Source of the DNA: Paulownia fortunei | Taxonomy: Eukaryota; Streptophyta; Magnoliopsida; Lamiales; Paulowniaceae | DNA length: 64,000 bases | Direction of reading: 5' to 3' | Assembly (NCBI GenBank): GCA_019321725.1 | Contig: CM033111.1 | Coordinates: 11,346,001-11,410,000 of the forward strand | Shown: piece by piece, positions 63,201-64,000 of the stretch | Layout of the letters: every line of letters begins with the position of its first letter | Position numbering within the stretch: the first letter of the stretch is position 1 | Notes under the pieces: model-generated | Database searches by the model: none | The model's input: the letters and a program-made list of their open reading frames with translations, nothing else | What the model was told of the DNA's origin: nothing | Position numbers and translations under genes: made by a program

Positions 63201-63239
63201 CTTTTTATACAACTCCTTAGACAGATCTTTGTCATTTAC
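30117..63239 (-). CDS. TARBP1: TARBP1/Trm3-like tRNA (guanosine-2'-O-)-methyltransferase, 13 C-terminal exons
   Basis: Thirteen minus-strand exons with GT..AG borders join in frame to 1500 nt (499 codons plus stop). The order is 63239-63192, 62824-62717, 61281-61207, 56425-56375, 52847-52704, 52603-52473, 50230-50143, 41519-41460, 41391-41142, 33211-33060, 32901-32831, 32214-32058, 30281-30117. The N-terminal part is helical, HEAT-like sequence typical of the long TARBP1/Trm3 proteins. The C-terminal part is a SpoU/SPOUT domain: motif 1 around [18 protein letters not shown], motif 2 [11 protein letters not shown], motif 3 [17 protein letters not shown]. Yeast Trm3 and human TARBP1 make Gm18 in tRNA with S-adenosylmethionine; the same role here is inferred from family. 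The protein start lies outside the window. Several introns exceed 3 kb and carry retrotransposons. No frameshift or stop was seen in any exon, so the gene looks functional. Confidence 0.93.
31238..31275 (+). other. tRNA-like fragment with A box (possible SINE head)
   Basis: ACATAGCTCAGATGGTGTAG resembles a tRNA 5' half: the A-box consensus TRGCnnAGYnGG is met by TAGCTCAGATGG apart from one position. No B box, acceptor stem pairing or poly-A tail is evident, so it is at best a degraded SINE or tRNA relic. Confidence 0.3.
31354..31609. mobile_element. MITE-like element with about 43-bp terminal inverted repeats
   Basis: The left end AGGGTAAATTTCAAAAACTA... is the near-perfect reverse complement of the right end ...TAGTTCCTGCAATTTACTCT, extending inward through CTTGAGGTTTGACCTATTTA. 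Total 256 bp, AT-rich, no coding capacity. The flanks AAATAAT and AAATGAT could be an imperfect target duplication. Confidence 0.75.
32058..32214 (-). CDS. TARBP1: TARBP1-like exon l
   Basis: 157 nt: [20 protein letters not shown], then [19 protein letters not shown] and FPTKT. Acceptor TTTTCTCAG, donor GTAAGT. The GLEQTA motif is conserved from yeast to man in this group. Confidence 0.95.
32215..32830 (-). other. Intron k-l of TARBP1-like gene
   Basis: 616 bp, AT-rich, GT (GTTTTG) to AG; nothing else recognised. Confidence 0.8.
32831..32901 (-). CDS. TARBP1: TARBP1-like exon k
   Basis: 71 nt: [20 protein letters not shown] then QLI and two bases of Ser. Acceptor CTGCCAG, donor GTTTTG (weaker than the others). 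Confidence 0.94.
33060..33211 (-). CDS. TARBP1: TARBP1-like exon j (SpoU domain start)
   Basis: 152 nt: [34 protein letters not shown], then [12 protein letters not shown]. This is SpoU motif 1, with the Asn and Arg expected to contact substrate RNA and cofactor-side residues. Acceptor AAATGCAG, donor GTGTGC. Confidence 0.95.
33212..36203 (-). other. Intron i-j of TARBP1-like gene, distal part
   Basis: Contains a GGGCTGTCAATTAATGCGAA start at 33418 reminiscent of plant hAT-type non-autonomous elements (no matching end found). A C-rich block at 35220-35560 has many CACCC and CCCAC words on the plus strand and produces chance Pro/His-rich frames. No gene or other repeat identified. Confidence 0.5.
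36204..36362 (+). repeat. 5' LTR of copia element in intron i-j
   Basis: 159 bp from TGTTAGATTATATTAAATG to TTTTTACA, with TG..CA ends, followed at once by a degenerate primer site TGGTATGGTTAAA (compare TGGTATCAGAGC). A copia gag begins about 320 bp downstream, consistent with a short-LTR copia element. Confidence 0.6.
36683..38519 (+). pseudogene. Copia gag, protease and integrase N-part, decayed
   Basis: Gag-like at 36793-37266 ([11 protein letters not shown], then [29 protein letters not shown]). A linker [12 protein letters not shown] follows near 37650-37690, then a protease-like MLDSGAP at 37766. Integrase is at about 38330-38519 ([11 protein letters not shown], then [16 protein letters not shown]). 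Order and motifs are those of Retrofit-like copia elements. Many stops and frameshifts; a 74-bp tandem duplication lies in the protease region. The integrase is cut off at 38519 by organelle-like DNA and resumes at 40531. Confidence 0.72.
37880..38027. repeat. Tandem duplication of 74 bp
   Basis: Two adjacent copies beginning ATTACACCTA (37880 and 37954), both containing TCTCTTTGCTCCTC and CCTATTAGCTTACT, diverged by several substitutions, within the decayed protease region. Confidence 0.8.
39882..40145 (-). CDS. Unidentified ORF, 87 codons, in organelle-like block
   Basis: Open frame starting [20 protein letters not shown], with [20 protein letters not shown] and [18 protein letters not shown] further on. 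It has balanced composition and no low-complexity bias, unlike most chance frames here, and remains open upstream of the Met. I do not recognise the family. It ends at a TAG followed by more apparently coding residues in the same frame, so it may be the remains of a longer gene. Expression is unlikely in an intron of an opposite-frame nuclear gene on the same strand. Confidence 0.3.
   Translation of the reverse strand: MVPQPVVLPQLDHPLILDETRRNLLYNCYWVLNLGGNDNIRQTVSILDSQFIVKRNVETAFVDDGVHPNVILARYTTIREILYSPQG
40304..40530 (+). pseudogene. accD: Plastid accD 5' fragment (nuclear copy)
   Basis: [16 protein letters not shown], then [35 protein letters not shown] and [10 protein letters not shown] follow the N-terminus of the plastid acetyl-CoA carboxylase carboxyltransferase beta subunit. 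About 60-100 bp of leader with AAATGACTATTCATCTATTG also looks like the plastid accD upstream region. Only about 76 of roughly 500 codons remain, all before the zinc finger and catalytic domain. No stop is seen in the fragment, suggesting a fairly young transfer. It cannot encode a working enzyme. Confidence 0.88.
40531..40630 (+). pseudogene. Copia integrase fragment, downstream of organellar block
   Basis: [20 protein letters not shown] and FCESRGIL correspond to the xIKVLRSDNAxEFxxxxxxxFCxxxGI segment of copia integrase cores (the second catalytic Asp position reads Asn). It continues the integrase that stops at 38519, with only a few codons missing between the two. Coding resemblance stops at about 40625. 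Confidence 0.72.
40631..41141 (-). other. Intron i-j of TARBP1-like gene, proximal part
   Basis: AT-rich, with two diverged copies of an ACATTTTATTGGTCGTCATTTT-type segment (about 40830 and 40900) and a TATAAAAAGG promoter-like word at 40925; possibly an old LTR. No gene. Confidence 0.45.
41142..41391 (-). CDS. TARBP1: TARBP1-like exon i
   Basis: 250 nt, the longest exon here: starts [20 protein letters not shown], ends SYGSLL plus one base of an Asp codon. Acceptor CTTACAG, donor GTATGC. Acidic, poorly conserved linker between the helical part and the methyltransferase domain. Confidence 0.88.
41460..41519 (-). CDS. TARBP1: TARBP1-like exon h
   Basis: 60 nt, 20 residues [20 protein letters not shown]. 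Acceptor GTTTATAG, donor GTAAGC. Lies only 68 bp upstream of exon i, whereas the intron on its other side is 8.6 kb. Confidence 0.92.
41520..43644 (-). other. Intron g-h of TARBP1-like gene, part 1
   Basis: Contains a (TA)n tract at 41681-41704, a local duplication of CTTTCAAACAATCATG / CTTTCTAACAATCATG near 41907 and 41949, and an AT-extreme stretch at 42880-43080 rich in TAATATTA palindromes. No gene recognised. Confidence 0.55.
41681..41704. repeat. (TA)n microsatellite
   Basis: About twelve TA units with one TACA interruption. Confidence 0.9.
43645..43856 (+). repeat. 5' LTR of copia element in intron g-h
   Basis: 212 bp, TGTTGTACAACTC start and CGTTTTGTCA end, followed directly by the primer site TGGTATCATAGC (43857-43868, one mismatch to TGGTATCAGAGC). 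A short leader and a candidate gag start ATGGCTGAACCC (44020) follow. Confidence 0.7.
43857..44177 (+). mobile_element. Copia primer site, leader and gag start, interrupted
   Basis: Primer site, then an untranslated leader and MAEPKPSPR with a stop soon after. At 44178 the sequence switches to the LTR of a Ty3/gypsy element. Copia sequence reappears near 48395, so the gypsy element is nested in it. Confidence 0.6.
44178..45218 (+). repeat. 5' LTR of Athila/Tat-like Ty3/gypsy element
   Basis: Starts TGATAAGTGCATATTTTTAC, the common start of plant Athila/Tat-type LTRs. It ends shortly before a tRNA-Asp-type primer site TTGGCGCCATTGCGGGGG (45219-45236). About 1.04 kb. It includes the CTCGTGGGATCGACTCTTAC block (45123-45142) usual near the LTR end of this group. 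The exact 3' border is uncertain. Confidence 0.7.
45219..45236 (+). promoter_or_regulatory. Primer binding site (tRNA-Asp type)
   Basis: TTGGCGCCATTGCGGGGG, close to the TGGCGCCGTTGCCGGGGA site used by plant Athila/Tat Ty3/gypsy elements. Confidence 0.75.
45391..46450 (+). pseudogene. Ty3/gypsy gag, broken
   Basis: Pieces in order: [20 protein letters not shown] with [13 protein letters not shown] (45391-45708, then stop), [20 protein letters not shown] and TTWNEM (45715-45860). After a frameshift come [20 protein letters not shown] and [13 protein letters not shown] (45900-46093). A CX2CX4HX4C zinc knuckle ([14 protein letters not shown]) lies near 46222-46265, followed by NVIGGF and a Gln-rich tail. 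This is the usual plant gypsy retrotrans_gag layout. Two stops and at least one frameshift inactivate it. Confidence 0.85.
46451..46971 (+). pseudogene. Ty3/gypsy gag-protease linker
   Basis: Low-conservation linker with [25 protein letters not shown] sequence (about 46570-46630), typical of the coiled QMGQ(M/L)A segment after gag in Athila/Tat elements, then Ser/Pro-rich sequence and a lysine-rich run before the protease ([20 protein letters not shown]). Stops occur near 46855 and 46908. Confidence 0.7.
46972..47970 (+). pseudogene. Ty3/gypsy aspartic protease and start of RT linker
   Basis: A 332-codon open stretch. [20 protein letters not shown] and ELCTNKRKL precede the protease, which has [17 protein letters not shown] (active-site Asp in DLGAS), [20 protein letters not shown] and [20 protein letters not shown]. 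Further on, [17 protein letters not shown] is the pre-RT segment. A frameshift near 47905 leads into [14 protein letters not shown] in another frame. The protease itself appears intact. Confidence 0.88.
47971..48300 (+). pseudogene. Ty3/gypsy RT beginning, truncated
   Basis: [15 protein letters not shown] (about 48000-48045) and [16 protein letters not shown] (48062-48108) match the segment just before the RT core (MEDxxKPxxExQRRLNPxMxEVVKKEVxKLLxAG). The core itself is absent: after a 47-bp tandem duplication (48101-48194) all similarity ends. Most of pol and the 3' LTR of this element are missing. Confidence 0.72.
48101..48194. repeat. Tandem duplication of 47 bp
   Basis: GATGTTGGGCTACAATTGTT begins at 48101 and again at 48148, both copies followed by ATxAAGAxACxAAAA, at the broken end of the gypsy RT. 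Confidence 0.8.
48301..48900 (+). pseudogene. Copia protease fragment, continuation of nested copia element
   Basis: [16 protein letters not shown] (about 48405-48450) is the copia protease active-site region with WIVDSGATDHMS changed at Asp and Ser. Then [32 protein letters not shown] and [16 protein letters not shown] follow in the family order, with stops and a frameshift. It probably belongs to the copia element whose 5' LTR is at 43645, split by the gypsy insertion. Beyond about 48800 the similarity fades. Confidence 0.65.
48901..50142 (-). other. Intron g-h of TARBP1-like gene, part 2
   Basis: AT-rich intron sequence. No gene, LTR end or tandem array recognised. Short open frames (49343-49534, 49679-49918) have no domain. 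Confidence 0.5.
50143..50230 (-). CDS. TARBP1: TARBP1-like exon g
   Basis: 88 nt completing the split Arg codon, then [20 protein letters not shown] and IFTNRVE. Acceptor GATGCAG, donor GTCAGT. An upstream GT at the AATAGG position is an alternative donor, but only GAG|GTCAGT fits a consensus donor and keeps ELEFE next. Confidence 0.88.
50231..52472 (-). other. Intron f-g of TARBP1-like gene
   Basis: 2.2 kb. It contains a candidate degenerate Helitron start (TATCTATATCTATACTACTT, 50930-50949) and a local direct repeat, GATGACCAATAAAA followed by CAATCATAGTTAAG (51012 and 51093). No gene recognised. Confidence 0.5.
52473..52603 (-). CDS. TARBP1: TARBP1-like exon f
   Basis: 131 nt encoding [13 protein letters not shown] through [11 protein letters not shown], ending in two bases of an Arg codon. 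Acceptor ACTCGCAG, donor GTAAGT. Confidence 0.92.
52704..52847 (-). CDS. TARBP1: TARBP1-like exon e
   Basis: 144 nt, 48 residues: [20 protein letters not shown] then [22 protein letters not shown]. Acceptor GTTGCAG, donor GTAAGT. HEAT-like helical repeat region. Confidence 0.93.
52848..56374 (-). other. Intron d-e of TARBP1-like gene
   Basis: 3.5 kb, less AT-extreme than the retroelement regions. It carries several chance frames of 60-115 codons on both strands, none with recognisable motifs. I find no LTR, terminal repeat or primer site. Confidence 0.5.
56375..56425 (-). CDS. TARBP1: TARBP1-like exon d
   Basis: 51 nt, 17 residues [17 protein letters not shown]. Acceptor CTTTACAG, donor GTGAGA. 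Phase 0 at both ends. Confidence 0.9.
56593..56815 (+). repeat. 5' LTR of copia element in intron c-d
   Basis: 223 bp starting TGTTGAAAAGGAGAATATTC and ending CTAATCTAGA (CA mutated), followed at once by the primer-site-like TGGTACTAGAGC (56816-56827). It matches 60043-60209, which is shorter through internal deletions. Flanking 5-mers TTTAG (56588-56592) and TTTAA (60210-60214) are a near-perfect target duplication. Confidence 0.82.
56816..57866 (+). pseudogene. Copia gag, decayed
   Basis: [20 protein letters not shown] (about 57128-57190) is a typical copia gag segment (WxxENxxVxSWLINSMxPxI). Near 57480 comes [20 protein letters not shown], and a CX2CX4HX4C knuckle ([14 protein letters not shown]) with KIHGKPANW lies at 57667-57735. 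Numerous stops and frameshifts. Confidence 0.8.
57868..58369 (+). pseudogene. Copia protease and pre-integrase
   Basis: [20 protein letters not shown] gives an intact DSG active site (about 57915-57960). Then come [31 protein letters not shown] and the pre-integrase motif [12 protein letters not shown] (58330-58366). A stop at about 58084 and another after PSFS break the frame. Confidence 0.83.
58370..59057 (+). pseudogene. Copia integrase with duplicated core
   Basis: [14 protein letters not shown] (zinc region) is followed by a first core lacking the HSDxWGP part ([40 protein letters not shown]) up to about 58770. A second core then restarts with [34 protein letters not shown] and [12 protein letters not shown] (58780-59020). 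Two partial, diverged cores in tandem are not a normal copia layout. Similarity ends at 59057 where repeat R begins. Confidence 0.8.
59058..59702. repeat. Dispersed repeat R, copy 2 (gypsy-LTR-like)
   Basis: Replaces the RT region of the copia element. 59200-59702 matches 2491-2992; the shared tail ATACTAAAACTTGACACCGT resembles the end of plant Ty3/gypsy LTRs. TGTAACC at 59055 and GAACA at 59700 could be LTR-type ends, but a target duplication was not found. Confidence 0.5.
59703..60042 (+). pseudogene. Copia RNase H C-terminal part
   Basis: [20 protein letters not shown] and TKEKI (about 59828-59905), then [19 protein letters not shown] (59940-60000) and a purine-rich stretch ending AAGAGGAG next to the 3' LTR. 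These correspond to the SIAHNPVxHDRTKHVEVDxHF and QxADxLTKxL motifs of copia RNase H. Confidence 0.85.
60043..60209 (+). repeat. 3' LTR of copia element in intron c-d
   Basis: 167 bp, TGTTGAAAAGGAGAATATTT start, TAATTTAGA end. Matches 56593-56815 with internal gaps and substitutions, so the insertion is old. Confidence 0.82.
60210..61206 (-). other. Intron c-d of TARBP1-like gene, part adjoining exon c
   Basis: No gene recognised. AT-rich with an AC-rich interval near 60830-60960. Confidence 0.5.
61207..61281 (-). CDS. TARBP1: TARBP1-like exon c
   Basis: 75 nt, 25 residues with [20 protein letters not shown]. Acceptor GCTTGTAG, donor GTAAGG. The [13 protein letters not shown] block is strongly conserved in the family. 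Confidence 0.93.
61282..62716 (-). other. Intron b-c of TARBP1-like gene
   Basis: 1.4 kb of AT-rich intron sequence, donor GTGAGT at its 5' end. No gene, repeat array or LTR recognised. Confidence 0.6.
62717..62824 (-). CDS. TARBP1: TARBP1-like exon b
   Basis: 108 nt, 36 residues, [20 protein letters not shown] at the start. Acceptor TTTTTGCAG, donor GTGAGT. Arg-rich helical segment. Confidence 0.92.
62825..63191 (-). other. Intron a-b of TARBP1-like gene
   Basis: 367 bp, donor GTGAGT to acceptor TTTTTGCAG; nothing else seen. Confidence 0.75.
63192..63239 (-). CDS. TARBP1: TARBP1-like exon a
   Basis: 48 nt, phase 0 at both ends, encoding 16 residues ending ELYKKYSA. Acceptor TTGGCAG and donor GTGAGT. 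[18 protein letters not shown] is a conserved junction in plant homologues, supporting this short exon. Confidence 0.85.
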
Positions 63240-63553
63240 CTGCCAACAAATCAGAGTCAGCAGTTGAGGAGCATTTTGCTTTCCCATGTTCAGAGAGGGT
63301 GAAGACAATTATGCTCTAGCACAGAAGAACATAATGAAATTGATGCAGTTAAAAGACAAAGTAAAGTAACAAGAAGTAAACCAAAATACAGAAAATTGTA
63401 TAGGGTACTCTAAAAATTTAGTCATGACTACAGGCAAAATAAAATAAAGGTTGTTGTTCACCATCTACAGAAGGGAAAATATTCAAATAGGAAAAGTTCC
63501 ATTACGGGCAGATCACACTGTGCTTGTTAACAGATCATCATCCTTATTGTACA

Positions 63554-63932
63554 TGTTGATTAAGTTGTTACAGGGGATGATGTAGATGAGTATCCAAGAT
63601 ATAGATGAATTCCAAGCTTATGAACCTTTTAATGAAGGAACTTGATGTTGAGAATCAAAATCAAATTAGAATGAATTTAACAATAATGCATTTGGGATAG
63701 CAGGATATTTCATTCCATATAGATTGATTGGGTGATATCTTCCATTAATATATTTCTCACATGTCTATTACACCTATATATAGGTGATATTGTAATTGTG
63801 AAACATAAGAGAGATGAAAGTCTTATAGCACTTTGGGCATTTTATCCATGGATGTAGGCCAAATGATCGAACCATGTTATATCTTTGTGTTCTCTTTCTC
63901 TCCACTTTTCTCTATATATTTAAAATTCAACA
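63554..63932 (+). repeat. 5' LTR of a copia-type element running off the window
   Basis: 379 bp from TGTTGATTAAGTTGTTACAG to AAAATTCAACA, with short inverted ends TGTTGA..TCAACA, a TATATATAGG promoter-like word near 63775, and a primer-site-like TGGTATTAAAGCC (63933-63945) directly after. The interior would start at 63946 and lies mostly outside the window. It sits in the intron upstream of exon a. Confidence 0.75.
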
Positions 63933-64000
63933 TGGTATTAAAGCCCTAGGCTTTTTTTCTGGGTTCTATATTTGTGTAGCCTTCATTGCTACAAGAAGTT

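Noticed and set aside
1..64000. CRISPR arrays, bacterial operons, rRNA genes, complete tRNA genes
   Set aside because: None seen; the regular repeats present are LTRs, minisatellites and microsatellites of a plant genome.

Overview
The window looks like nuclear DNA of a flowering plant, probably a eudicot. It is AT-rich, has large introns with GT/AG borders, and is packed with plant LTR retrotransposons carrying tRNA-iMet or tRNA-Asp type primer sites. I cannot name the species. No rRNA, intact tRNA, CRISPR or bacterial-style operon is present. Exons and element borders were read by eye from splice sites, peptide motifs, direct repeats and TG..CA ends, so internal element borders are approximate.

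Positions 1-30 kb are a retrotransposon graveyard with no host gene that I can support. It holds at least seven copies (both strands) of a roughly 2-kb LTR. One copy is a solo LTR with a perfect 5-bp target duplication. One pair flanks a 1.4-kb non-coding interior (11385-16995), a LARD-like non-autonomous element. These LTRs sit in or beside older elements: a decayed minus-strand Ty1/copia element (about 3.0-7.6 kb) split in its integrase by one LTR, and a gag-like remnant (20.7-21.3 and 26.0-26.4 kb) split by a nearly complete Ty1/copia element (21327-25974) with matching LTRs, perfect primer site and AAAGG target duplication.

Positions 30.1-63.2 kb, minus strand, hold the 3' part of one large host gene. 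Thirteen exons join in frame (1500 nt, 499 codons plus stop) and encode the C-terminal part of a TARBP1/Trm3-type SpoU (SPOUT) tRNA 2'-O-ribose methyltransferase. The 5' exons lie beyond the right edge. Its introns are swollen by insertions: a MITE-like element (31.4 kb); a copia element split by about 2 kb of organelle-like DNA that includes a plastid accD start (36.2-40.6 kb); a copia element split by an Athila/Tat-like Ty3/gypsy element (43.6-48.9 kb); a decayed copia element (56.6-60.2 kb); and the 5' LTR of another element (63.55-63.93 kb).

I did not find a new defence or metabolic system. The most unusual structures are the organellar block inside a retrotransposon integrase, the non-autonomous long-LTR family with a large head-to-head inverted pair, a minisatellite grown from a protease segment, and a doubled integrase core.
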